Positions 22,901 through 32,400 are shown, counted from the stretch's first letter. The stretch: DNA of 64,000 bases from Inia geoffrensis (GCA_036417435.1 CM070904.1:131688695-131752694), one strand, 5' to 3'. The notes: generated from the sequence alone by a model not told the origin. Program-made: numbers and translations.

Positions 22901-24268
22901 GTTATTCGGTAAGGCAGCTCGTCAGGGTTCTGTGTGTCCTGCCAGGCAGCTGACGGACACCACATTCTCAAGGCCAGTCTTATGAGGCCGAAGAGTGTCT
23001 GCTTTTCTGTAGCCAAAGGGGCAGAGGAAGCGCTTCCTCTGGAACCTGCTGTGGTTTCTCTCACCTGCCGTCAAAGGGACCTGTGCCCTGGGATTCCAGT
23101 CAGGTGGTATGAGGGAGGGAGCCTCCAAACTTGCAGCAGGGAAGAGAGGCAGCCCCCGCCTGGACTCCACCTCAGGGGCCCTGTGCTCTGTCTCCTAGGC
23201 CGCTTGGTGCTGGCCCAGTGCAGGACGCTGCTGGCCAGCCTGGGGGCTGCGTGCCACTCGGACCATGGAGACCGGTGAGTGCTCTCCACGTACTTGGCCG
23301 CGGCATCCAGGGCGCATCCGGGCTCCAGGTTTGGGCAGCTCTGCAGCCTAGCAGGGGCGTGGACAGTGAGCAGCCGGCGCAGGCCCTCGGGAGGAGCGAG
23401 TGGGAGCTGCAGCCTTCCGGGGCCTCGGGCTGGACCGGGAGACGGGCAGCAGGGCTCCGCGTGAGGCAGGGAGTGGGGAGGAGGGCCGGGCTGCGGGCGC
23501 CCACTTCAGCCTCGAGAGAACCGGGAGCTGTGACCAGACTTGGGTTCAGATCACGCCCCCTGCCAGGAGCGGGCGGAAGCAGGAGGGGAGGGTGGAGCCT
23601 CGGGCCTGGGCATCGGGAGCAGCCCTGCTGGAGGAAGAGAAGGGGGTTTGGTTTCTTGGGGGGCCCTGCAGGCGGGAGTAGAGCTGGATGCGGCCACCTG
23701 GGCTCTGGAGAGAGCAGAGCTGTGGTCGTGAGGCGCAACAGGCCTCCGTTCGAGGCCAGGGCACCGGGACCAAACTCAGCACTGACTTGGGTGGGCCGCA
23801 GCCTCCAGGGTCTGCAGGAGGCCGTCCCTCTGCCTCGCGTGTGGCTCTGCGTCCCCTCCGGGAACGGAGCCCGCTAGCTCCTTGGAGACGGGAGTTGCCA
23901 CAGTACCCCGGGGCTCCGGCTCTCGGGTGCAGGGGCCAACGGCCGCCTCTGTGCTCCTGGGGTCGGGGTCTGTGCCGGGGCAGGGAGGCTTTGAGCCGGC
24001 CCTTGGCGACGGTGGGCCTAAGAGTGCGCGTGGCCAGTGGGGAGTTGGCCGAGGACACGCGGCAGCCCGGGAGAGCCCAGGTCCTGAGAGCTGACCCGTC
24101 TCCCCGCCCCACAGGCCATCCCCGGTGCTGCTGAGCTGCGGCATCCCCTTGGACCTGGCCAGGAACGCCATCCGGCTCAGCGTGGGCCGCGGTACTACCC
24201 GGGCCGAAGTGGACCTCGTCGTGCAGGACCTGAAGCAGGCGGTGGCCCGGCTGGAGGGCCAGGCCTAG
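4874..24268 (+). CDS. SCLY: Selenocysteine lyase, partial gene (3' ten coding exons)
   Basis: SCLY is a cytosolic, PLP-dependent class V aminotransferase-fold enzyme of the NifS/IscS family. It splits L-selenocysteine into alanine and selenide, returning selenium for selenoprotein synthesis. Ten exons join in frame: 4874-4974, 9472-9652, 12859-12986, 13166-13330, 14340-14446, 18304-18340, 21066-21149, 21620-21719, 23199-23274 and 24115-24268. They give 377 residues and a TAG, against about 378 for the matching part of the human protein as I remember it. The family signatures are visible: SGGTE, VEHDS (His stacking on PLP), ANNETG, HTDAAQ, VVGHK (Schiff-base Lys, codon 13328-13330), RPGTENTP, and [10 protein letters not shown] with the catalytic Cys at 23252-23254. 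The first ~67 codons are upstream of the window, so the start is not seen. All junctions are GT-AG. No inactivating change was found. Confidence 0.96.
5283..6089 (+). mobile_element. 5'-truncated L1 (ORF2 end and 3' UTR)
   Basis: It encodes the broken end of L1 ORF2 (frame from 5381 reads [20 protein letters not shown] and ENQ-type tail [11 protein letters not shown]). The 3' UTR and a ~19 bp A-tail end at ~6089. The flanking duplication AGTGTGAGGTTT at 5271-5282 versus AGTTTGAGGTTT at 6091-6102 has one mismatch. The coding remnant is only a fragment. Confidence 0.9.
6270..7400 (+). mobile_element. Old, diverged L1 ORF2 fragment
   Basis: It follows the order of L1 ORF2 (internal segment, then CCTCATCA and GATGGTAACAATTAAGAAG, then ACAGCCAGAGACTGGGGACA near 7330) with many substitutions and no open frame. 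It also holds an (ACC)n microsatellite at 6870-6888. Confidence 0.65.
8450..9170 (-). mobile_element. Old L1M 3' end
   Basis: The region TTTTCATCTAACAAGTGCC through TGTAGGATCAAGTGCAAGAA to GGGTCAGAGGGCCTG follows the reverse complement of L1M 3' sequence. Heavily diverged. Confidence 0.55.
9050..9137 (+). repeat. 44-bp tandem duplication
   Basis: Two head-to-tail copies beginning GCTAGAGAC at 9050 and 9094 differ at two to three positions (GCC/TCC, AAGAG/AACAG). It lies inside the old L1 remnant. Confidence 0.9.
9472..9652 (+). CDS. SCLY: SCLY exon (probably exon 4)
   Basis: This 181 bp exon begins [14 protein letters not shown] after a TGCAG acceptor and ends [10 protein letters not shown] plus one base before GTGAGT. 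The middle, around [15 protein letters not shown], is the variable loop of the family. It is followed by the conserved [13 protein letters not shown], whose His stacks on the cofactor ring. Confidence 0.96.
10384..10591 (+). mobile_element. Short CHR-type SINE
   Basis: It runs GGGCTTCCTTGGTGGCGCAG to a 20 bp A-tail. A perfect 13 bp target duplication AAAGATAAAGGAG is at 10371-10383 and 10592-10604. A relatively recent insertion. Confidence 0.93.
11160..11955 (-). mobile_element. L1M 3' end
   Basis: The reverse complement of L1 3' UTR and ORF2 end: CACAGTCAATTATAGAGC, ATGAATGGAGTCACGTGATA, CCAGGAGTGGAATTGCTGTG and GCAGGTGCTCATATACTAAT. Frames are broken. Confidence 0.75.
12859..12986 (+). CDS. 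SCLY: SCLY exon (probably exon 5)
   Basis: This 128 bp exon completes a split Glu codon. It reads [19 protein letters not shown] and ends [13 protein letters not shown] before GTGAGT. ANNETG is a PLP-contacting family signature. Confidence 0.96.
13166..13330 (+). CDS. SCLY: SCLY exon (probably exon 6), carries the PLP lysine
   Basis: This 165 bp phase 0-0 exon lies only 179 bp after the previous one. It reads [15 protein letters not shown] and onward, contains [10 protein letters not shown] (Asp pairing with the PLP ring nitrogen), and ends DFLTVVGHK. The final Lys at 13328-13330 is the expected Schiff-base residue and abuts the GTGCGT donor. Confidence 0.96.
14340..14446 (+). CDS. SCLY: SCLY exon (probably exon 7)
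   Basis: This 107 bp exon reads [19 protein letters not shown] and ends [11 protein letters not shown] with the last Gly codon split 2+1. Donor GTAAGG. The Arg-containing RNFRPGTEN segment, completed in the next exon, is the substrate-carboxylate region of the family. Confidence 0.95.
14885..17570 (+). mobile_element. Long old L1 (L1ME-like), 5' UTR to ORF2 start, 3' part missing
   Basis: It proceeds from a 5'-UTR-like region (14885-15480) through an ORF1-like stretch (ATGCCAACACTGAGATGAC near 15576; GCTGAAAACTTCCCAAAC near 16014) to the ORF2 endonuclease start (ACATTAAATGTAAATGG near 17012). It stops abruptly near AATACAAATTC at 17560-17570. It is interrupted by the SINE at 16509-16732. Many stops; not functional. 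Confidence 0.75.
16509..16732 (+). mobile_element. Short CHR-type SINE nested in the L1
   Basis: It runs GGGGCTTCCCTGGTCGCGCA to a ~22 bp A-tail. The target duplication is short and imperfect (GTAAATA at 16501-16507 and 16734-16740). The L1 sequence resumes directly after it. Confidence 0.88.
17571..17776 (-). mobile_element. Short CHR-type SINE at the L1 break
   Basis: The minus-strand element has a T-tract at 17569-17580 and a body ending GGGAAGCCC at 17776. No target-site duplication is seen, and L1 sequence does not resume on its right side. Confidence 0.85.
18304..18340 (+). CDS. SCLY: SCLY micro-exon (probably exon 8)
   Basis: This 37 bp exon (TTACAG acceptor, GTAAGC donor) finishes the split Gly and encodes [12 protein letters not shown], which is conserved in the family. 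It is too short to be seen as an open reading frame and is placed by frame and homology. Confidence 0.94.
18640..19200. mobile_element. Ancient repeat, LTR-like
   Basis: The string GAACAGCTCACAGAACTCAG through TTACTGGTTTATTATGA, TTCCATGCCCTCTCCAGGC, AAGCTCTCTGAACCCAC and TTTAGGAGCTC matches a common ancient mammalian repeat that I recall as an LTR. Family and orientation are not certain. Confidence 0.4.
20080..20870 (+). mobile_element. L2 fragment
   Basis: It has L2 3'-region landmarks such as CATTCTCCACGTAGCATCCA and GGGCCTCTGCCTGGAATGCC, strongly diverged. Confidence 0.55.
21066..21149 (+). CDS. SCLY: SCLY exon (probably exon 9)
   Basis: This 84 bp phase 0-0 exon encodes [20 protein letters not shown] then DYLEERLA, between a CCTAG acceptor and GTGAGT. 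It forms the helix linking the large and small domains. Confidence 0.95.
21150..21619 (+). other. SCLY: SCLY intron (probably intron 9)
   Basis: A 470 bp intron. About a quarter is a tRNA-derived SINE; the rest is unremarkable. Confidence 0.8.
21408..21524 (-). mobile_element. tRNA-derived SINE ('gggaattccc' type)
   Basis: The minus-strand copy begins GGGAATTCCCTGGCGGTCCG and ends in the T-tract at 21404-21412. The target duplication GAGGGTGAGGTTTT / GAGAGTGAGGTTTT is at 21394-21407 and 21525-21538. Similar to BOV-tA-like cetartiodactyl SINEs. Confidence 0.85.
21620..21719 (+). CDS. SCLY: SCLY exon (probably exon 10)
   Basis: This 100 bp exon reads [20 protein letters not shown] then [13 protein letters not shown] and one base of a split Gly. 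It appears one residue shorter than human at EFG-E-RIHL (from memory). TTCCAG acceptor, GTGACG donor. Confidence 0.95.
22142..22195 (+). repeat. Degenerate interstitial telomere-like hexamer array
   Basis: Nine consecutive hexamers stay in exact register: TTAGGG, TTCGGG, TTAGGA, TTAGGT, TTGGGG, TTAGCG, TTAGGA, TTAGCC, ATAGGG. Each is within one or two substitutions of TTAGGG. No indels disturb the 6-bp period. Confidence 0.85.
22627..22766 (-). mobile_element. tRNA-derived SINE ('gggaattccc' type)
   Basis: The minus-strand copy begins GGGAATTCCCTGGCGGTCCA near 22766 and ends in T/G-rich tail sequence at 22625-22660. No clear target duplication. Confidence 0.82.
23199..23274 (+). CDS. SCLY: SCLY exon (probably exon 11), carries the catalytic cysteine
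   Basis: This 76 bp exon reads [18 protein letters not shown] then HSDHGD. The Cys of GAACHSD, codon 23252-23254, is the residue that attacks selenocysteine in SCLY. CCTAG acceptor, GTGAGT donor, Arg codon split 2+1. Confidence 0.96.
23275..24114 (+). other. SCLY: SCLY last intron
   Basis: An 840 bp GC- and CpG-rich intron. Open frames on both strands are compositional; no exon is supported. Confidence 0.75.
24115..24268 (+). CDS. SCLY: SCLY terminal coding exon (probably exon 12)
   Basis: This 154 bp of coding sequence after a CCCACAG acceptor reads [20 protein letters not shown], then [20 protein letters not shown], and ends [10 protein letters not shown] with TAG at 24266-24268. The C-terminal helix matches the family end. 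Confidence 0.96.
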
Positions 24269-25200
24269 TGCCCAGGGCGGTGCCAGAAGGAGTCTTCCTC
24301 TTGTCCCAGAGCTTGTGGGCTCCGGGCTCCCTCCCGTCCCTTGGTCAGTGAGGGAGCGGGTCTGCTGGGCCCACAGACGCCACCGGTGCTGAGGGGCCCA
24401 GGACAAGATGCCCTCGTGGGACCGTCCCTGTCACTGCTGCCCAGTGGCACCAGTTGGATTAGAAACGCTTTAGCCGCGTCCACCCTCCCCTCTGGGAAGT
24501 GGGGCGAGCTTGTTATAAGCACGCCCTTCCTGGAAGGTGGCATTTTTATCCGAAAGGTAAAATCCTAGTATTTATAATTGATTGTCAGCTGCTCTCATGG
24601 AAATAGGAGACCTGGCTTTTGGCTGCTGTCCTCGCCTCTGTGCACCTGTTGGCCGAGAGGTCGGTCCCTCCTCACCCTCATGGCCCTTCTCAAGCCCTTT
24701 CCAGGGGGCGAGGGGGGGCCCTGTGGTCAGGCCCCTCCCCGCTGGGCGTCCCCCCGCTTCCAGGCCTGTCCATCCTCCTGATCACTTGCTGGTCACTCGG
24801 GCCATCGACCACTGGGCGCCCTCTCTCCCAGTCCGCAGGCCCCTCCCGTCCCTTCCATTCGATCATTTGCTCAGGGTTTCAGCTCAGCCGTCAGAGTCAC
24901 GGGCGGCAGCGCCTGCGTGATGCTGGCTCATTCCCACGGCGGAAAGTCGTTCCTCCCTCGCTCAGCTCCCATCTCAGTTGTATTTGCGGGAGGATTCTTT
25001 GATCTTCACAGAGGCATTGTGGTGTCTGATTCACATCAAATGTCATGTCTATGGAGACATTTACATAGGAGTGGTTTTTTTTTTAACTGAATAACACTTT
25101 TAACGAGCGGTTGAAAGGTGCAAGGAACTTCGTGATGGCACTGAGGAAACAACCGTCAGAAATTAGATGAATTAATAAAAGCTTCCAATGCTTGTTTTGG
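24269..25200 (+). other. SCLY: SCLY 3' UTR (inferred)
   Basis: This is unspliced sequence after the SCLY stop, with no AATAAA before 25174. The end is inferred from the AATAAA at 25174-25179 plus ~15-25 nt and the GT-rich stretch that follows. That gives a 3' UTR of about 0.93 kb. No SECIS-like structure is expected, because SCLY is not a selenoprotein. Confidence 0.6.
25174..25179 (+). terminator. SCLY: SCLY poly(A) signal AATAAA
   Basis: Canonical AATAAA in ATTAATAAAAGC, followed by the T/G-rich TTGTTTTGG and TTTTGTGG. It is the first canonical signal after the SCLY stop. Confidence 0.6.
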
Positions 25201-26193
25201 ACATTTTGTGGTTCTTCTAGCGGGTGCTTCTCTCGGGGGCACCGGTGTGTCTGTGCCGGCAGTGGGGTGGGGGGCAGACCCACTGCTCACTGCGTAATCA
25301 TGCTTTAGCGTCAGGCACTCGGCTTGCGTCTGTGTCTCTGGGAGCTCTAGAAAGTAGGTCCCTAACGTGCAGCATCCTGCTTCCGCCAGGCAGAGGCTGT
25401 GGTGTCCCGATTCCCCCAGCAAAGAACTATGGGTGTCCAGCCCCACGGAAGAGAACAGTCTGGAAAAAGATGCTTGGCAGCTCTGAAAGATGCACTCGGG
25501 ACCTTTAGCTGCAGCGCCGGAGACTCGGTCAGGGCCCTGTGCCCGTCAACGGCCCTGGGGAGCAGCTGCTGTCCAGAGGTTCACGGAGCCTCCAAGGCCA
25601 GCTGAGGCCAGGATCCAGCATAGATTTCCCAGGGGCCAGGCAGGCCCCCAGCTCCCGGTGGGTGACAACATGTCCCAAACACTTAAGGTCCCCAGAAAGG
25701 GCTCCACTTGGATGGGTCTGCCCTCCTGTGAGAAGGGTCTCCCAGGTGGCCTCCCATGGCCCAGCACAGCCCTCAGGGCGGCTTCCCCCAGCCTGGGGGA
25801 AGCGGACGCTCGGGAGCCTACCGCTTTCTGGAAAGGACACTGCCACTGTGAACACCTGCTCGACGCAGGAAGTCCATCCCAGCCCTTGCTCCATGGGAGG
25901 AGGAGGCATGGGCCAGCACCGGGCAGTGCCCCCCGGGCCAGCGCCCACCCCCAACCCAAACCCGGTGTGGGCCCTTCCCCCGCGCCCTCTGCCCACCGCA
26001 GCTCCGGGCGCCGCGGGAGCGGCTGGGGCTGGGCTGCGGAGGCCCGGTCCCCAAGGCCTGTCCCCCCCACCCCCCTGCCGCCTCCCATCTGCCCTCTGCG
26101 CCGCTTATCAGGTAACCGGAGCCGGGAGCTGCGTCCACGCCTGAAACAGGAAGCCCGGGCCTGTGCGCGAGTCGAGGAGAGCCGGCCGGGTGG
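25201..26193 (+). other. SCLY-ESPNL intergenic region and ESPNL promoter area
   Basis: Under 1 kb separates the SCLY poly(A) signal from the ESPNL ATG. It becomes GC-rich from ~25900. A GATA-like CTTATCAG lies at 26105-26112. No TATA box or clear start site is visible, so the ESPNL 5' UTR is not delimited. Confidence 0.55.
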
Positions 26194-26487
26194 ATGGAGG
26201 AGCAGCAGGCGCTCGCGGCCGCCAAGGATGGGGACCTGGCCACCCTGGAGCGGCTGCTGGAGGCGGGCGCCCTGGGCCCGGGCGTCACCGACGCCCTGGG
26301 AGCTGGCCTGGTGCACCACGCCACCCGGGCCGGCCACCTGGCCTGCGTCAAGTTCCTGGTGCAGCGGGCCCAGCTGCCCGGCAACCAGCGGGCCCATAAC
26401 GGGGCCACACCGGTGCATGACGCCGCCGCCACCGGCAGCCTGGCTGAGCTGTGCTGGCTGGTGCGCGAAGGGGGCTGCGGTCTGCAG
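26194..26487 (+). CDS. ESPNL: ESPNL exon 1 (coding part)
   Basis: This starts at ATG 26194 ([20 protein letters not shown]) and runs 98 codons to CGLQ before GTGAGC. It encodes the first ankyrin repeats: [12 protein letters not shown] and [12 protein letters not shown]. The start is chosen because it aligns with the family N-terminus. Its context is weak (T at -3, G at +4). The 5' UTR limit is not visible. Confidence 0.93.
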
Positions 26488-29400
26488 GTGAGCCGAGCGG
26501 GCACGGTGGCCGCGGGGGGACCCGTGTCCATGGGGATGGAGGGAGGCGTGAGCTGAGAGCCGGATCCGGAGCCCTCGGCCTCCCCTGGCCACCTCGGCCC
26601 TGGGCTGTTCCTCTCGGGGAGTCACCACGCGGGCCCCACGGCACAGTCAGTGGCGTCTGTCTCTGCCCCACATCCCTCCGCCCCCAAAGTGGGCACCTCG
26701 TAAACCCCCTCGCGTCCCCCAGCGCCCCGCAGAGAGTGGCCACCCTTGTTCTTTCTCCCCGCGTCCCACCCAGGAGCGCCTGGCCTTGTCAGTGGAGATC
26801 TCGCGGGGCCCTTATCAGGCCTGAACCGTGGGCCTGTTTCTGAAGGGTCTAGAAAAGGGTCCTTACGAAAAGAAGCAAGGTGGGCACTCGGGCTCGGGAA
26901 CTGTGGGCACCGGCCTGGACGCCCGGGGGCCCCGGTGGGTGACAGCACAGGCGCAGCTATGGGGGGCAGTGGGACGAGAACCTTGATGTAAAAAGAAGAG
27001 TCTCAGGGCTCGCCTCTCCCTTCTCCTGCTGGCCCGGTGGGTGCTCCGTGTGGGGGTGAAGGACCGCGGGAGGTCGGTGAGCCAGCTCTGACGGTGTAAG
27101 GACGTCCTCCCAGAGGCCGGAGCCGGGGCGTGTGAGGGGGGGGGGACATCACCATGACCCGCTCGGTCCGGGACGGGGAGGGCTCAGCGGTCACAGCCTG
27201 AGCGTCCCAACAGCCTCCGAGCGGCTGTCCTCATCCTCAGCGGCTCTTCCCACAACCCCGGGGGCGGAAGCGGGGCCACCTCTGTGCCTGGGAGAACGCC
27301 CAGGTCTGCCAGAGGCCCACGGTGGGTAGGGTCCCCGGCAAGAGGACTCGGGGGCCGGCGGGTGGGCGCTCAGTCGGGGTGGGGCAGAGGCCCAGAGACG
27401 CCGCAGCCCTGGACACGGGGCAGTTCACCGGCCGGCGCGGGCGCAGCTGTGCGAGCGGAAGCCCCTCTGACTGCGAGCAGAGAAGGGGAGGGAGCTCGGA
27501 TGCTCAGGATCAGGGACTTGGACCCAGAAGGCCTGGACTCGACCCTGGCCCTGCCGCCGACCTCGAGCAGGTGGCCGGGCTCCGTCCCAGAGACCCCCCC
27601 TCCGCACGCCCCGCGATGGCGCACGCCGGACGGAGGGGCGGGGCGGAAGCTCTCCGCCGGGGTCCCGGGCGCTGTGGTGCTGGGCGGCTGTGGCCCCGGC
27701 CACGCTGGTGCTGCCGGGCAGGGCTGGGTCCGGGCCCGCCGCCCGCTCACCGCCCCGTCCGTGCCTCCGTAGGACCGAGACTCCTCGGGCGTCTCCCCGC
27801 TGCACCTGGCCGCCCGCTTCGGACACCCGGTGCTGGTGGAGTGGCTGCTGCGAGAGGGCCACGCGGCCACGCTGGAGACGCTGGAGGGGGCCTTGCCGCT
27901 GCACCACGCCGCCGTCAGCGGGGACCTGACCTGCCTGAAGCTCCTGACGGCCGCCCACGGCAGGTGAGGGGCCGCAGCGCCGCCTGTTGGGCAGTCCGGG
28001 GGGTGCAGGTGCTGGGGAGGCCGCACCGAGGGGGCGGCGGAGGAGGGGCTGCCGCCTTGGAGGCGGGCCTTGGGGGAGGGGAGTGTGGAGGGGCACGTGT
28101 GGGGCCAAGGCGCGGGCGCAGAGCGCTCGGGCTGAGGCTCGGAGCGTGGAGGGGGCAGTGAGAACGGCGAGGAAGCTGCTACAGCAGGCAGAGCAGGAGG
28201 CGCTCTATATGCTCAGGCAGCTCCCGGCCCTGCCTGGGGGCGTCTCAGGGCCCGGCTTCCCCTGGCTGGGAAGGTGGCCCCCTCAAGCCACCCGAAGGGA
28301 GCAGAGGCTGTGCAGTGGACTTGGGGGCCCCATCAGGTCGGCCTGAATTCTCCCTCCGCACTGTCCTGTTCCTGGCACTGTGAACCCCTGTCCCACCGCC
28401 TGGAGTTGGTGGATGGCGAGGCGGGGGCAGCGGGCAGCGGGACTCCCCTTCCCCATCGTGGGCACCGCTGTGGCCCTTGCCCCCCACAAAGGATACCCTG
28501 GGCACACAACGGGCCATCTAGGGTGCCGTGCACGTGGCCTGCCCCCCGCCGTCTGTTCTCAGGGCTACTGCCCTGGCTGGGGGTGGGACTCCGTGTCCGC
28601 CCCACACCTGACCTGGCCTTTGTCCCCCGAACCCGCCTGCCTCTGTAACCACGCGCCTTCTCCTCTGCGGGGCCTCTTGTTGGCCGGCTGGCTGTCCTGG
28701 CCGCCCCACGGTTGTTCCCGGACGAGGCCGGACAGCTCAGCTGTGGAACAGTGTTCCTGTCCCTGGGCCTTCCCATCCCGACCCGTTGGCAAAGGCCTTC
28801 CGGACTCGCCTCTGCGGATCTTCCCCAGAGCGTCCACACCAGCTGCCCCGGGCCTGGCCGGCCACAGAGTGTCTCTTAGACCGGCAGTTTTAGAAGCAGT
28901 TTCTGTCACTTGAAAAGTGGAAGAGTTCACATTAAAGCACACACAAGCACACGGGAAGGTCCCCCACCCCAGGGCCCACATTCCCACCGGCACCGACCAC
29001 AGGACCTAGAGGTGAAGTCTTTGTCAACAGGGCGTGGGTCCGGTTTGGGGAGGGGGCTGCCCTGGCGACCAAGAACTCTCCTGGGCCTGCAGCACCATAG
29101 AGGCAAAGCCGGATGCAGGAAATCTGACGACCCTGCCCCAGTCCATCCACATGGGGGCCTGGAATCCGGATGCCAGGGCTGGGCAACACAGAAGGGCTAC
29201 TGCCCTGCTCACTGGCCCCTTGTACAGAGCAGGCCCCCAGCTCTGGAGGTTCCCTGACCCATCTGCTGCAGGCCCTGCTGGGCTAGTCACCCCCTAAGAA
29301 GCACCCCCTGCCGGCCAACCCCTGGCGGCGCGCACATCTTGATGGGGAAGGGGGGTGGGGAAGGGAAAGCTGGATTCCGGCAGCCCGTGCCCACCTCACC

Positions 29401-32400
29401 CCCGTCACCGTGCCCTTGCGCCTTGTGCAACCTGTGCAACGCTACAGGTAGCCAGCTGGGCCCCTCAGCTCAGCCGGGAAGCGGGGTGGCCGCAACAGCT
29501 CACCTAGGTGCCGGGACGCCCCTCCCCGACCTGGGCCCTTGGCTGGAGTGGCTCCCCGCGACCCCCGGGCCGAGCGCCCTCTGAACCCCGCCCTCCCCCA
29601 CAGCGGCGTGAACCGGCGGACACGCAGCGGCGCCTCCCCGCTCTACCTGGCCTGCCAGGAGGGCCACCTGCACCTGGCCCAGTTCCTGGTGAAGGACTGC
29701 GGCGCCGACGTGCACCTGCGCGCCCTCGACGGCATGAGCGCCCTGCACGCCGCCGCTGCACGCGGCCACTACTCGCTCGTCGTCTGGCTGGTAAGGGGCC
29801 GCCGGGGGCGCGGGCAGGGGAGGGCCGGGAAGGCTGGCACCTGGGCTGCAGAACCGCCTTCGAGCGAGTGGCGCCCGGCTGGGGTGGGCGCGGCACACCC
29901 AAACTGGGTCTCAGTTTGCCCGCAGGAAGTCCGAGGACCCACACGGTGGTTGGGGGAGCAGATGGGCGGGCCCATGGCTCAGAGCACCCACATGCCAGGC
30001 CCAGTCTGGGCCCCGGGGTGCAGCCCGGAGCCCACAGCTTTAACTGGAGGTGGCTGCGGACTGAAAGTCAGCCCCTGCAGGACCGTGGGCGTGTGCAGGG
30101 CCCCCTGGGGGCTCTCCTGCCCCTCCCCCAGGAGTCGCTCTCAGGGTCGGTGGCACCGAGCTGCTCTGTCTCTGCCACAGGCAGTGCCTGGCCCTGGCCA
30201 TTTGGAGCCCAGGGGGCCAGACCCCTCCCCTCTTGCCCTCTGGACCCGTGGAAGGGTCACCCAGGCCTCTTTCCAGAAGGAGCACAGAGTGACCCAGCTT
30301 GGGGAGGATGCCTTCCGCCAGCACTTCTTCCAGGGCCGAGGACTTCCTGGCTCCGCCACCAAAAACCTGGCCTGGTGGGGTGTCTGGGAGCTCTGAGGGT
30401 CCATTACAGAGACCCGGCCAAGTCTCAGAGTGGGGAGGTCTCTCTGGGGACGGGCAGAACTGAGGCTGGGCAGGAGGTGGCTGGGCAAGGGGTGGTTCCT
30501 GGAGGAGCGGGGGCCCAGCTCAGTCACAGTTGGGAGAGCCCGTGGGGCGGGGTGAGGCGGAAAGGCAGACCGAGGCCCCGGGAGGACCTGGGCTCTTTCC
30601 TGGGGCACCGGGGAGCCGCTGAAGGGCTGCGAGCTGGGAGCGCCAGGGTCTGCTGGCATCTCTGAAGGTCACGCAGGTCACTGGTGGAGAAGGGAGAGCC
30701 CTTCCTCACTCAGAACCTCCCTCCCTTCGCATGGGACCTGCTTTTCCAGCCCTCCCTCCAGCAGGCCGGCCTCCCTGCCCCAGGGACCTTTGCATGTGTT
30801 GCACCCTCTGCCTGGTGACAGCTCCCCAGGTGTGCCTCCCCCGCACTGCATCCCCTGTCCACCTGTGTAGGATGGCAGCCACCTGGCCCAGCTCCCCGTC
30901 CTGCTCTGCTGCTGTCTGTCCTGCACCAACATTGATAAACGTTGTGTTTGACTTCATCTTGGTGGTTGTCTGTTCCCACCCCAGGCTGTAAGTTCCAGCA
31001 GCTCCGGGAAGCAGTGGCACAGCCCTGCTGCTGCGTCCCTTGTGCCTGGCACGTAGTAAGGGCTCCAGAGATGTTTGATGAGTGAGTGAAGGAGGGAAGG
31101 AATCTGGCCTCCAGCCACTCACCTTGGCCTCAGAGGCCGCCAGCAGTTGCCTCCAGCCTCCCTTCGCTGCTGGATCTCCCAGGCTGGCCTTAGCCCCTCA
31201 GGCAGCCGCACCTTCGTACAGGCTGCATCCCCTCCCGGGCCCCCTTGCTGCAGCTCCTCCTACACGGCCAGCTCCTCTCGCAGGAGAAAGCTCTGCGGCT
31301 CCTGCTGCACTAACTTTCCTGTCTTCGGCCCCGCCCGGGCCCCTGGGTGGAGTCATCCTTATGTCCCCTCACTGTAGTTCAGATCTTGGCCTCCCAGAAA
31401 TGTGCCGGTCCCCAGACCTGGACTCCTCGCCCTGCGGGAGCCTGAGTCCTGGTCATCTCTGGCCGCAGGGCCACAAACGCAGCAGGTGCTCAGCACACGG
31501 TGTGGGAGTGAGCCAATGGGCTGTGCAGGGCGAGGAGAGGCAGCTCGGAGCAGCGGGGGTGCCCAGGAGCAGGGGGAGGGTGGGCAGGAGGGAAGAATGT
31601 CCACCGAGCCCCATGGAGCCCCACAGGGGCTCATCCCGGGAATAAACAGCTGGGGCCACGGGGTCCCAGGGCCAGAAAGGCTTTTCCAGATGTGACTCCC
31701 CAACCCTGCCTCCTGCAGGGTGGACCGAGAGGGGAGGGGGCAGCGTCCAGCCTGGCTCACCCACTCAGCGCTGGGCACCCCCTCCATTTGGGGAGCTGGC
31801 CGATGGGAGGGTCTCTGTTCCCGGCTCGCTGGCCTTTTTCTAACAGACACGTTTGGATGTTGGATCAGCCAGCATTTGGCTGCAGTGACCAGTGCACTAA
31901 ACCATTAAAAGGTTGTCCCTCCCACGTAGAGTCCGTTGACACTGGGTCGCTTCTCTGCTGTTCTCCCGGCCTCTCCCTCATGGTGAGAGTTGGCCGCGTT
32001 CAAGGCAGGAAGAGGGAAAAAAGGGGGCGACACCACATCCACCAGCCCCTTCTATCAGGAAGGCAGAGGAAGGGCCCCTTACGTCTCACTGTCACATGGC
32101 TGCCCCGGGTGCACGCAGTCCATTGCGTGCCCACAGGCCTGGCCGGGTGCCGTGGACCAGAGCCCACTGGTGCCCTAACGGAGGGGCGGCTGAGGGCCCG
32201 TGAGGAGAGCCGGCCGGAAGTCACTCATGTGGCTGCCAGCAGGACGGGGCCCGGGCCACAGGGTGACCAGGCTTGGGTCCACCGTGAGGAAGGCTGCTCA
32301 GGACCCACCTCCCAGCACCCCTGCATCTTCGTGCTGGAGGGGTACAAACAGGCCTGGTGCCGGGATGTCTTTTCTCTCCCTCCCTCCCTCCCTTCATCAG

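Larger units (their letters stand above)
21720..23198 (+). other. SCLY: SCLY intron (probably intron 10)
   Basis: A 1.5 kb intron with a GGGCT pentamer run (21752-21775), a telomere-like array (22142-22195) and one SINE. No other feature is recognised. Confidence 0.75.

Noticed and set aside
23546..24406. A 286-codon minus-strand frame over the last SCLY exon
   Set aside because: Antisense to a confirmed exon; Pro/Arg-rich composition only.
25546..26628. A 360-codon minus-strand frame and a 333-codon plus-strand frame over ESPNL exon 1
   Set aside because: Both are shadows of GC-rich sequence; the real exon is in another frame with clear ankyrin motifs.
27322..28161. A 279-codon plus-strand frame around ESPNL exon 2
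   Set aside because: It is in a different frame from the ankyrin-coding exon and composed of Arg/Gly/Pro-rich sequence.
29539..30396. ESPNL exon 3 frame stays open 606 nt into intron 3
   Set aside because: The donor GTAAGG is good and the family continues in exon 4. The open stretch is compositional and the read-through peptide has no resemblance to ESPNL.
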